A model generated the notes under the pieces. That model saw nothing but the letters and a program-made list of their open reading frames with translations, was not told the origin of the DNA and did not search any database. Shown here piece by piece: positions 1-10,523 of a DNA stretch of 64,000 nucleotides; position 1 is the first letter of the stretch; every line of letters starts with the position of its first letter. Origin of the DNA: Lithospermum erythrorhizon (taxonomy: Eukaryota > Streptophyta > Magnoliopsida > Boraginales > Boraginaceae); NCBI GenBank assembly GCA_019722365.1, contig JADFUC010001012.1:124001-188000 (forward strand). Reading direction: 5' to 3'. The position numbers and the translations under genes were made by a program.

Positions 1-831
1 GCCAGTTACTATTTATACACCTTTCCAACTTTAGAACTTTATATATTCGTAAGTATTTTGTATAAACAACTTTAATTATAAATTAATATAACTAAGCTGG
101 CAGACGTACAAGACCAATGCCTCAAGCTACGAACTATCAGACAAACGGGCGCTTTTGTATTTATTCCACTGTTAATTATTAATGGAACATTAACGCAAAT
201 TCATTGAAATGCATTTAATTATTTATTTTCATCTTCCTTAACATTTTTCACGATCTTTTCTTTTTTATTCATTAATGTTACATATCAAAGTTGAAAAGTC
301 ATTGAAAGCTTACTGTGATTAGAGCTGACAATGTTATAACGACGGCCGTTATTTCTGGCCAATCTAAAAACGAAAATGATATTTGCTTACAATTTAACGA
401 TTAAGATTTTTGTACTCCGTATTAAAATTTAGATTTGATGTTGTTTTGAATTTTTGATAAACTAATGATGATATTTTATCCAACCTAATGTCAATATTTT
501 GTTTAATCTTCATTGTTTCTATATTTAAACTTCAGTTTATTCGTAAGAAAAATAAAGAAAAAAAAATTCATTAAATTACCATTATATATACAGTATTTAT
601 AAAGAGAAGTACTTGTTACGTAATTTTAGGTTGTTAGTGTACCAAAGCAAACTCAACCATTATGTTTTCACTTTTGACAAACTCGAGGATCATTTGTGTA
701 ATTATGTATCTACTTTAGATTTCAAAGTACACTATCAAGAATCCATCAGTAAGAAAACAACCTTTGCAGATCTCTCATTGGTTTTGATATTCATTCATTC
801 ATATCAAGAATCCATCTTAGTTACATAAGAA
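1..831. other. Intergenic leader and probable promoter of the FSP1-like gene
   Basis: AT-rich sequence with no supported gene. A TATA-like tract (TATATATA, about 583-590) lies about 240 bases before the start codon at 832 and could serve the FSP1-like gene. A 71-codon open frame at 613-828 ends just before that start codon and resembles nothing I recognise. It is most simply 5' leader sequence. The TATA assignment is a guess from position and composition only. Confidence 0.4.
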
Positions 832-3052
832 ATGGAGGCTTTGGTTGGAAAGAAGTGTGTTGTAATAGTTGGTGGTGGTGTTGCTGGATCTCTTCTTGCC
901 AAGAATCTGCAGAACTTTGCTGATGTTCACCTCATTGACGCGTAAGCTTTCTTTTCTTCATATCATTGTTTGTTTTATATCTGGTTGTTTGGTTAGCAAT
1001 ATATAGTTGAATGACGACGTTGTATTAATATAGCAGACGTCGAAGAAGCCCTTTGTTTGGTTTGGTTGTTTGGTTAGTGCTTGAAGGTGGTTAAGTATTT
1101 AAGGGTGGTTAAGTATTTGAGGTTGTATTTAACTTTTGTGTAAAAATAAGTTGGACACCTCAAAACATTGTACTACTTGCTAGTTTATGACACAAGGTGA
1201 CTAGACAGTCATGATAGTGCTTGTTTGGTTAGTGCTTGAGGGTACTTGCTCTTTGTTGCTAATCAGTAAATGGGTTGTTGTGACTTTGTAAGAAACTGAT
1301 GTAAATTTACTGGCGATTATGTTGTGTGTAGATCAATTATTTTGTTACTCAGATTGTTGATGGCAACACTGTAGTTATGGTGTCAGATGGAGGTGAACAA
1401 TGGTAATGAATGGCTTTTGCTTCATTTTATTATCTGTAATGAATAACAAACTGAAGTGTTGAAGGAGTCATTAGATTATTAGAATGCTCATTTGTTTGCG
1501 CATTCAATGGTTTTGTAAGTTATAATCTGTAAATTACTGAGTATTATGTCTAGATCGATGATTTTGTTTCTCAGATCTTTTGTAACATTGTATCTATGGT
1601 GTGAGATGGTGGGTGCCACAATTGTAATGAATGACTTTTGGTTGAATTTGGCTTCATTTTATCCATAATGAATGATCAATCCTAGAATCAGAAAGAGGAC
1701 GAGTCATTAGAATGATCATTACTTTGCATTCCATAGGTTTGTATCAAATTTGAATATTGAACATTGATCCATCACAAACATGAAAACTACAGGAAAGAAT
1801 ACTTTGAGATCGCTTGGGCAGGCATGAGGTGCATAGTCGAGCCATCATTTGCTGAGAGATCGGTTATTAAGCACAGCGAATACGCTCCCAATGCAACTAT
1901 TATCTGTTCTGCAGCTGTTGGTGTGACAGAGAATGAAGTGACTACTGAAGACGGTCATAGAACTGCATACGATTATCTTGTCATTGCTACTGGTCATAAT
2001 GACACAACTCCTGCTACTAAGCAGGAAAAGCTTAGCAACTATCAGTCGGGTAATACTTACGAAAACAATATTCTTGATACTTCGTTCTATATACTTATAT
2101 GGATTGAAGAATGAACATGTTTGGTTGAATATATCAACTATATTGTCAGAAACTTATGTCTATGTACATCAGAAGTACCAAAAATATCTGTCTGAGTATC
2201 CATGTGAGCGAAAGTGTTGCACCTTCTTACTATTGTTTGTTGAAATTTGAAGCTAATTGAACCATCACTTCCCATTTTGCAGAACAGGAGAAAATAAAAG
2301 CAGCTAATTCAATTTTGATAGTTGGAGGAGGCCCAAGTGGCGTAGAACTTGCTGGTGAAATCACAACAGATTTCCCTGGTAAGAAGGTGACTCTTGTTCA
2401 CCGAGGATCAAGGTTGTTGGAATTTATTGGGGAGAAGGCCGGTAAAAAGGCATTGGACTGGTTGACTGCAAAGAATGTCGAAGTCATCTTAGGTCAATCT
2501 GTCGACCTGAATTCAAGCACAGATGGTTGTTATCAAACATCCGGGGGAGAGTCTGTGGTAGCTGATTGTCATTTCCTATGCACGGGAAAGCCACTTGGAT
2601 CATCATGGCTGAGAGAGACAATACTGAATGATTGTTTGGACGATAAGGGGAGGTTAATGATCGATTCAGATATGAGAGTGAAGGGCCACGCCAACATCTT
2701 TGCCATCGGAGACATTACTGATTTTAAAGTATGTGTATTTAACTTCAACATATAGTACTCTGACCATCAGTTGGTTGACATTTTCTATTTATGACAGGAA
2801 ATTAAGCAAGGTTATCTGGCACAAATGCACGCTGATGTGGTATGCAAGAATATCAAAACACTGATGAATGGAAAAGATAAATTGGCGGCTTACAAGGGTG
2901 GACAAGAGATGGCTATTGTTTCCCTCGGTAGAAAAGAAGCCGTAGCACAGATTGCGTGTATTACTATCAGTGGTCGTCTTCCTGGAATGATCAAGTCTGG
3001 GGACCTGTTCGTCACCAAGACGAGGAAAGCTCTTGCTCTCAAATCTACTTAA
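832..3052 (+). CDS. AIFM2/FSP1-like FAD-dependent NAD(P)H oxidoreductase
   Basis: Predicted exons are 832-941, 1793-2049, 2283-2728 and 2798-3052, all with GT..AG borders and compatible phases, giving 355 residues, a normal length for plant homologs. The N-terminal FAD-binding glycine motif (VGGGVAGS) is at about residues 13-20. A second Rossmann motif (VGGGPSG, about 136-142) starts the NAD(P)H-binding half, and an FAD-contact motif (FAIGDITD) ends near residue 270. The KEYFEIAWAG and PSFAERSVI stretches are typical of this family. The human relative FSP1 reduces coenzyme Q at membranes and limits lipid peroxidation. The plant paralogs are usually annotated as apoptosis-inducing factor homolog A, and their substrate is not settled. 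I see no presequence. The start at 832 is the first ATG that puts the glycine motif at the N terminus. All four exons look intact. Confidence 0.93.
1314..1725. repeat. Imperfect ~228-bp tandem duplication in intron 1 of the FSP1-like gene
   Basis: Two diverged head-to-tail copies, about 1314-1498 and 1540-1725, share the same order of landmarks: a TAGATC..ATTTTGTT..CTCAGAT block, then a TATGGTGT.AGATGG block, then GTAATGAATG, CTTCATTTTAT and GAGTCATTAGA blocks. The copies differ by many substitutions and small indels, so the duplication is old. It explains most of the length of intron 1. Confidence 0.65.
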
Positions 3053-3343
3053 CTCCAAACAACTTTTCATGTTATTCTATAATCTACGCATACATTAATC
3101 AGGCCTAATGCATACCAACATTCTGTTAATGTGATTAATTTATGCCATTTTCCACAGTTCTGTGCTCATTAATAATTAAGTTGATTCAATTTTGAAATAA
3201 AGTTACAAATTTTAAAAACACGCTTATGATATGAGCATGAATTAGAAAGAAAACTATAAAAAAGTTGAATATTTGGTTCCAAAAAAGCTAAAACCCCTAG
3301 TCACAGATTCATAGTATTAGTTGATTTTTCGAGATTAATAAAG

Positions 3344-4297
3344 ATGCATCGAATATTTGGTTTAAAGAAGAACAAAGACACTACTCCTACTTCTTCTATT
3401 CAAGATGCCTCGGATCGGATACATTATTTAAAAATTCAATATTATCATACTTAAATAATCAAAATTCTTCTTTTTTAACTTTATATATCTTCATTGTGTC
3501 ATCATCCTCATCAAGATTAATTGATCGTATTTTTCATAATATAATTGTTAATTGAAAGATAACACCAAAGATGAATTCTCAGATGACAAAAATCCATGAG
3601 TGGATAGGATGCAAAATATTAGTGTTGTACTTTATTTATTCTTAACATAATTATTGTATGTAATTCAAGTCCAAATAATGTGGGAATTTTGATTAAACTT
3701 GATAATTTTTTGTGAATGGAGAGAATATTTATTAAAGGAAAACAGGAAAAGAACTATGAAAATAAATGTATGTATACCTTGCTTAGAAGATAATAAACGA
3801 TCGATGCTACATTATTGGTCTGGTTGTGCTACGTACGGTCTATGTTGACAAGATAATTACGTTGTTCGTATGCAAGAATTCAATGCTACGCTCATACAAA
3901 GCTACAAGATTATTATTATGTTGTATGCAAGAATTCAAGATAATTACGGCCTACTTGATAATTTTTGATAATGCAATGCTAAGTTGTTCTTGCAAGAATT
4001 CAAGATGTTTTTTTAATGTTACATGCTTTTACGCTTTTTTTGATATAATAATATGGATATGTTAGTAGAGTCCTATAATGAGACAATCTTTCATATGAAA
4101 TTCTATATTATTGAATTTGCCTAGTATTTTTTATGTCTTCTAGTTAAATTAAAATTTAGAAAAGAATTATAGTACAAGTAGGATATGTTAAATGTATCTC
4201 TATTCTTTACGTTTATTTAATGATTTAAGTAATAAGGATATTTTAAATTGCTCAATCACGAAAGTTTTTTAACAAACTCTTAAGCTCAACTCGCTTT

Positions 4298-4351
<54 letters not shown>

Positions 4352-6270
4352 CGTGTACTATTTAGTGATAAATGTATTTAAAGATAGTGTTTTTGACATA
4401 TAGTGTTGATATAAATCAAGCTTCACAATTAAAGTTTTACAAGCTTGTCGATTGACAACGCGAACCAAACTAGACTATCTTTTCGGATTGAAGTTTCAAG
4501 AATTGACAGTGACATAAGATGCTCGATTTTGTACATTTTTACACTGTTTTTGATATTCATGTAAGATAGTACGGAGTAGTATTAAAATCCACTTAATGAT
4601 TGTGTTAATTTTATGGATATTTTTTTTTTTTTGCAAGTAAAACTTTTTTACCGCAGACATCCAGTATAAACTACAACTATTAGTATTGCTAAATTGGAAT
4701 ACTATATTTGATAATTTCATTGCCTCTCTGTGTTTCAATTGATCAATAAAAGAGGCGAGAATGTGGATGAGAAGATCAAGAGGCTTGATGCTGAACTCGC
4801 TAAGTATAAGGAACGGATTAAGAAAACTCGCCCAGGTCAGGCTCAAGAGGCTGTCAAAGCTCGAGCAATGAGGGTGCTTAAGCAAAAAAGAACGTGAGTT
4901 GTCAGTTGTAAATATGTTATTCCTATTCTTTTCAATCGGGCATTTTTCATAAACTTGATTTGATCAACAGATCCTGTTTTCCAATTGAGAAATATAACCA
5001 AGTATAGAAGAGAATGCATTCATTGAAACTAGTAGTGCATGTGAGATTCTTGAATATTGTATTGTACAATCTGAAAATGATCTTTAAAGGATCCTGATGG
5101 TCAGGTATGAAGGTCAACGTGTCATGCTCGACAAGCAAACTTCCAACTTAGACCAAGTCTCATTTGCTGCTGAAGGAAATAAAGATGCTCAACAAACAGT
5201 ATGTTTGAGGACTTTTTAATTTCTGTTTGCGTTTGTGTCTTCCTTGTGATGGCTGTTTATAACTTTTCCCAGCATGCAATGGGTGTTTTGTATCTCAGGC
5301 GGGTTATATAGAATGATCAACATGTGTTCTTACTACATGTATTTTCTTAGCTAAGTGTGTCCATAGATTGGTCTTAGTTTTTAATACTCCATAGTATTTA
5401 GTTAAGGTAGAAGCAGGCCTTGAGTAGTCAGAAAAAGTGGACACAAGCTTTCACAAAACTTTCAGAAAGAAGGGGACTTTGGTTTGTGAAATTGTGTCAT
5501 GGAATGCTCTTGTATCTATACTATCCAATTGAGTATAACCTGTTACTTAGCTTAAAAGTATTCATGATCAGAATGAGGTTGTGTCCTAGAAACAACACTT
5601 CCATTATGAAAAAGAAATCTCAAGATCTAACTACAACAACCTCTATTTTTTGTTGTGATTATGAGATTACAAAATCAATAGCAGGTATTTGAAGATGGTA
5701 TATAAGTTTTTAAATTGAATTGGAATGGACATTTTTCACTACTGTTTCAATATGTGTAAGCATCATCTTTGTGGATGAAATAGAATTTTATGCTCAACAT
5801 AATTTTCCCTGATAGCAATCCATGGGGCAGAGTTCAAAGCTTGTTGGCCCGGGCATATCCTGTAGTCTGATTGGAACCTGCTGCCTCCCTCCCTAGAGGT
5901 AGGAAAATGACCTGGTAGCCATAATGACTAGTTCTCTTTTTTCTTGCTTGATGGCATTTGTTCATGGTCCCATTTTTTCTCTTTTCAGAGTTGGAGATGG
6001 ATAATAGTTATATTCCAAAATTTGCAAAATTGAGATTCCAATCACAATGTTATTTCTTTCTTTTCGGAAGTCAAGACGGCGAACAAGGAATTGGAATGAA
6101 TGATGAAGACTGAAGATTCGAGACATGAATATCTAATTTTGTGCTCGTATAACTTACAAGATGAAATGATGATGCTTATGTACGCGAGTGGTAATATACA
6201 ACATTCTCTTGTTATAATCTACAGCATGCCTGATGACAATGATGAAGAAAAACATATCATTTGGTAAGTT
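3344..6270 (+). pseudogene. Decayed VPS60/CHMP5 (ESCRT-III) gene
   Basis: Fragments of one protein appear in order. 3344-3422 encodes a start like MHRIFGLKKNK followed by IQDASDRI. 4747-4893 resumes with [10 protein letters not shown] and runs to RVLKQKR. 5105-5198 encodes YEGQRVMLDKQ to KDAQQT and has good splice borders on both sides. About 6070-6240 holds recognisable ANKELE, MMKT, LQDEMM and MPDDNDEE pieces broken by stops and frame changes. VPS60/CHMP5 is an accessory ESCRT-III subunit in multivesicular-body sorting, normally about 230 residues. Here no GT follows DRI and no AG precedes NKRG, so the 1.3 kb between them is either an insertion or an intron that has lost both borders. The block around 6070-6240 has at least one in-frame TGA, and the acidic C terminus is missing. 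I infer a non-functional copy; assembly error in the last block is the main alternative. Confidence 0.75.
4306..4356. repeat. (TA)n/(TG)n compound microsatellite
   Basis: About 36 bases of alternating TA followed by a short TG run, inside the interruption of the VPS60-like gene. A likely length-polymorphic simple repeat. Confidence 0.9.
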
Positions 6271-6375
6271 CTTGTTTGGAAACTCTGAAGAAAAGTTTAG
6301 TTTATGTTATAGTAGTATATTAAAAAAAAGGCTAAACAAAATTGGGTGAAACTTTGTTTGCTTTCACTCACTTTG

Positions 6376-7829
6376 TCAACTTAGATCAAGCTTCCACAAG
6401 TCTGAGATCTGCCATGAGGGCTCGGAGCCTACTAGCTTAGAAGCAGAACTTAGCTCTTTCAGGGTGTTGATCTTGTTCATGTGGGAATGAGAACCCAAAT
6501 GAGCTTTCAACCTTTCAGCTTCTTTTCTTAAATACTGGTATTGACCTTCAGAAATGTACAAAAAGATTAGACAGCATTTGAAGTTATGTTGTGGAGCTAA
6601 GCGATGACTGGTCAATTGTCTACATAATGCTACTTCGAAAGATGGTCAAATATGAAACAGAAAATAGCATGACTGACCCTCTGCAAGCAATTTTTCCTGC
6701 TGAAGTTTTATCATCTGTTCCTTCAACTTATGGTTCTCAATTTGCAGAGTAGATCGTTGCTGAAACATAACTGATACCTTTGTAGCCAACTCCGACTCGA
6801 AAGTCTGTGCAGTGAGATAAGTCAATTTTGTTGTCATTTGCATAAATTAGTGGAATCTATACTAATACAACAAGAGGAATAGAGAACTACAAAGAAGTAA
6901 GCTAAATAGATACAAAAAAACTGGATTGTTATATATTCCACTGTTATTTTATTCATTAGGATTGGGGCGGGTTATTATTTGTGGAGTACTGGAGTGCAAA
7001 GGTCTAGTTCGTGGTTACCTGATTATATGTATGATTACTGAAAACAGAATATGAAACATAACCTCTTGATTACTGAATTGAAAAGGTAATATTCCATTTT
7101 TTACATGCTTTACCTGAAGGATACTGACAGTTCTTTCTAGTTCAGCAATATACAGCGGCTTCCAAGCCCTGTGTCTTTGCCTAGGATGCAATCTGTACAT
7201 AAATGGAAAATGAAAATGGTTAAATCACCAGGTTTTTTTCTGTTGTGTTTTTAACATGCTCACACAGATGTGATCTGTTGGCTGTACCCTTTCGTTTTCA
7301 TCGCTTCATTTCTGAATTCATCATTAGTACCACCACTATCTATCGTTCCTGGCTGAGCTCTTTCAGATTCATAGACACTTGTATCTAAATTCTGCAAAGG
7401 ACTCTGAGAAACTGAATTCGAAAATGCTGAACTTACTGGAAAGGTCAGTTGGCTTCTTCTTTTGGGCGAATTTGGACCATATGTGCAAGATGACTCTAAA
7501 CTATCATCGGATTCTCTAGAAGTAGATGCTCCTAGTTCATTCAGAATATCAAGAAATGTCAAAGAATAACTGGACGAGCTTAGCTTGAAACCGCTATAAG
7601 AATCCAAGTCTTGCTCACTCAATAGATCATCTAACCATGGAGGTTTCTCCTCATCGATATAGCTCTCCAACAAGGATTTGTAATGTCGATGATGTGGAGC
7701 AAGACCTACACAGGATGCAGGGCGATCATGGCCCTGTGGCTGTTTGCTGTCTATGCTTTTCTTTTGTAAAGGGTAGCGAGGAGGGCGTTGAGCTTCTTTT
7801 GACATATTATGTTGTTTGTGAGAGTGCAT
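6376..7829 (-). CDS. bZIP-type transcription factor with a divergent basic region (At4g06598-like)
   Basis: Read on the minus strand the exons are 7829-7288, 7192-7114, 6804-6678 and 6545-6376, with GT..AG borders and compatible phases, giving 305 residues. The N-terminal half is serine-rich and holds the PPWLDDLL motif typical of the bZIP34/61/At4g06598 group, preceded by SLLESYIDEE. The zipper begins at YIAELERTVSILQ and continues through heptads ending near LRKEAERLKAHLG. The family's basic region normally reads N-x7-R followed by RSRVRKLQYI. Here it reads like RQRHRAWKPLYI, with no invariant asparagine, a tryptophan, and prolines in the expected helix. The protein may therefore dimerise without normal DNA contact, as proposed for relatives with incomplete basic regions. 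The group acts in the nucleus. The start at 7829 is the first ATG; an alternative lies nine codons in. Confidence 0.85.
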
Positions 7830-9203
7830 GTAGCTTTTGGAAATGAGAATACAACTATAAAGATCATACTTGCTAAATATAAGGTCAATTTATAGTGGCA
7901 CAGCTGAGTGATATTAAAATGCAATACCAGAAACAGGATTGAAGAATTTGGCCTTGTTCTACTTCTAACTAGGGGCCAATGTCATTGTCTTGCAATTATA
8001 TTCTAAAAGTAGATGCTTCCACCACCATGTCCTGCGTCATATATTCAAGGTATCCTTATCATACTCATGGAAGATTATAGGGAAAATGACTCACTTTTAC
8101 TAGCTACCTTCTCTAAGAAAATAGCAATTTGGGCGAAGGGACCATGATCACGTCAGTATCTTTATCCATCAACATCATATGTACCAACTTGTACTTATTT
8201 ATAAGTCTAGCTAAAATGTTATAACAATTTTCATTGTTCCATAACAAAATGGACTCACCCCACTAGTCCTTGGCTTCTTCAATATTTGAGATATCTAATT
8301 AAGACGAATAAAATCTCACATATGTTATCAAAATCCTATACATTGCTCGAGATATATCAACATGTAAGTTTCCACTCCTTGATGTTTCATTGTACATAAC
8401 ATATGCCTAATTCCACAATAAATAAATTTGTTTTCTCTTTGAAATATGTTAAACGAGCATTAAAGTCGTATATAAAAAAAGATTTGGACCATAAACCTCT
8501 TATTGGAAGTTCTAACCCATTATTAGTACGCTACTAAGACTATTGATATACATAGCCTATTATTTCAGTAAACCTCTCATGATAATTTCTGCTGCTAGCA
8601 AAGTTCTTCACTCATGATATCATCACAAGTCCACTTGAGGCATGTTTCAACTAATGATTCGGGCCGCCTCATGGCGGCGTCCTAATGACGGAATGTGCTC
8701 GATCCCCAGCAAAGAATCGTTGTCGAATCCGCGTCGTGCCCTCGACGTCGACGAAGCTAATTCGACCAGTTGCCAAGCACATAGACAAAGGCCACATCAA
8801 TCTGCCCTCATATTATTATCTCGAATAACCTCCCCCACACGGCGATTTCGACTACTGCTACGACGCGTATGTGATTTTAACGTATGATATTATTGCCCAA
8901 TAACTTTGTCTTTAAGTTTGCCTTAAATGCATGTACCTTGGTAAAAAGTTAGCAATTCGGTGCTTCATAAAATTCATAAAGCACTACCTCTCAAAGTATT
9001 GAATTTCCGAGTTAAATATTGTACTGTTGATAAATGTCTTCTTCTACTTGTGATTTGTCATCTCTTGCAATTACCATACTGGTACATTTTTTGGGAGAGT
9101 AAAGCTAATTGAAGTTGTTTTATTTGACTATTTTTAGTTACAAGTTGACAACTTAACCACATTTTTCTATTCCACTCGCTACAAGTTGTTCAAGTAGCCA
9201 AGC
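7830..9203. other. Intergenic region with a GC-rich patch
   Basis: No supported gene. At about 8658-8780 a short stretch is clearly richer in G, C and CpG than its surroundings (for example CATGGCGGCG and CGACGTCGACGAAG) and lies in an 81-codon open frame (8642-8887) that matches nothing I recognise. It could be a relic of inserted DNA. The rest is AT-rich. Confidence 0.4.
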
Positions 9204-9435
9204 AAGTAGCAATAATGAAAACTAAAGACATTGTTCTAGTGGAATTAGAAAATGACAGAATAGTCTTCAATCCAAAGATTGCAAGTTCGATTCTCACTAA
9301 TTATTTTTGGGAGGAAATCTGTAAGAACCTTCTTAAGCGCTCAAAAGAGCCCGAAGACGTGCTATGTCCTTGAATTTGGGGCACCATCTCCTTATCCTAG
9401 ATTTTTTATTTGATAAAAAAAGTAGCAATAATGAA
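9204..9435 (+). mobile_element. tRNA-derived SINE with 16-bp target-site duplication
   Basis: The 16-base word AAGTAGCAATAATGAA occurs at 9204-9219 and again at 9420-9435. The roughly 200 bases between begin with a pol III A-box-like element (TGTTCTAGTGG, about 9230-9240) and a B-box-like element (AAGTTCGATTC, about 9284-9294), and end in an A/T-rich tail. Internal promoter, tail and perfect duplication together define a SINE. The perfect duplication suggests a fairly recent insertion. Confidence 0.9.
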
Positions 9436-10360
9436 TATAAATAGCTCAAAGTGCTAAAGTGTTATGCGACAAATGCTTTAGACGAATCATACAAGTTATT
9501 CAAATTAAGGTTAATGACATGTTTGATTACGTATGTTTGATTTCATTCATTATTGATTATATATTTTTTTAAATGACTTCTTTGATTACATACTTTTCAA
9601 TTTTGTTACTTTTGATACCGAAATAACTTTTTAGTTGATATAAAAGGATATTAAAAATATTCGAAGTTTCAAATTCAAGTTCAACTCATCAATCTCAATG
9701 CGATTTATATATTTTAACTGAGATAGAAAGATATTCGTGATTAAAGACATATCACATGGTTGATTACATTTAAACATATTAGGAGTATTTCAAATTTTGG
9801 TATACATGTTTCAAATCCTCCATTAAAGTTTTAATACGGAGGCCAATTCCAATAAAGTATTTTGTTTCAAAGGTTTTTTATTATTGTTTACACAAAACAA
9901 TAATTCTAATAAATAGGTTTGTAAAATGACGACAGTTTCTAAATACATGCTGATGTTACTCATAATATACTCATAATATCGAGGTACCATATTTAAGTAT
10001 TTAAAATCTAAAATGACCGAATTTAGAAATGAAAAAAAAAGTAGGTTTGTAAAAGAAAATGTCAGATTGGATATAATTTGAGCAGGTTTGGAAACTTCAT
10101 TTTCTTTTATTTGAATTCGAGCATAAGGTATTGATTCAATACAAACTACATAAATTATAATATTTTTATAAATTTTTATATTTTATTATGAAAATTCGAA
10201 TCATTCCTACATAGTCAAATTCTTCGATTGTAAGTTTTTTCGATTTCTTCAAACCTCGAACCAAACCAAAACTCGTTAATCATGTTATTCGAACTGAATC
10301 AAAACAAAAGTGAAGTTCGAAAAATTCAGCCACCAGACTCTCTAAAGCTCTTCTCTCAGG
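9436..10360. other. Intergenic AT-rich sequence upstream of the DnaJ gene
   Basis: No gene or clear repeat found. The last 40 bases are CT-rich (CTCTAAAGCTCTTCTCTCAG) and probably belong to the 5' leader of the DnaJ transcript. Confidence 0.5.
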
Positions 10361-10493
10361 TTAGTCTCTCTCAGCTCACAAATCCGACCTCATCATCACT
10401 TTTTATTCATCAATTGATTAATTGATTGTTTTTTCGATTTGGGTTTTGATTATTTAATCAGTTACATATTTTATATATACAATTTTATTACAG
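10361..10493 (+). other. Probable 5'-UTR intron of the DnaJ gene
   Basis: CTCAG|GTTAGT at 10360/10361 and a polypyrimidine tract with TTACAG ending at 10493 form a well-shaped intron that would be removed from the leader, leaving 30 bases before the ATG at 10524. Leader introns are common in constitutively expressed plant chaperone genes. Inferred from splice signals only. Confidence 0.55.
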
Positions 10494-10523
10494 AATTTAA
10501 TTGTTGATTGAGAGAACAAGAAG

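Noticed and set aside
613..828. 71-codon open frame before the FSP1-like gene
   Set aside because: No recognisable protein features and it ends just before the real start codon; better seen as leader sequence.
5420..5692. 90-codon open frame within the VPS60-like region
   Set aside because: Matches no part of the VPS60 protein and has intron-like composition.
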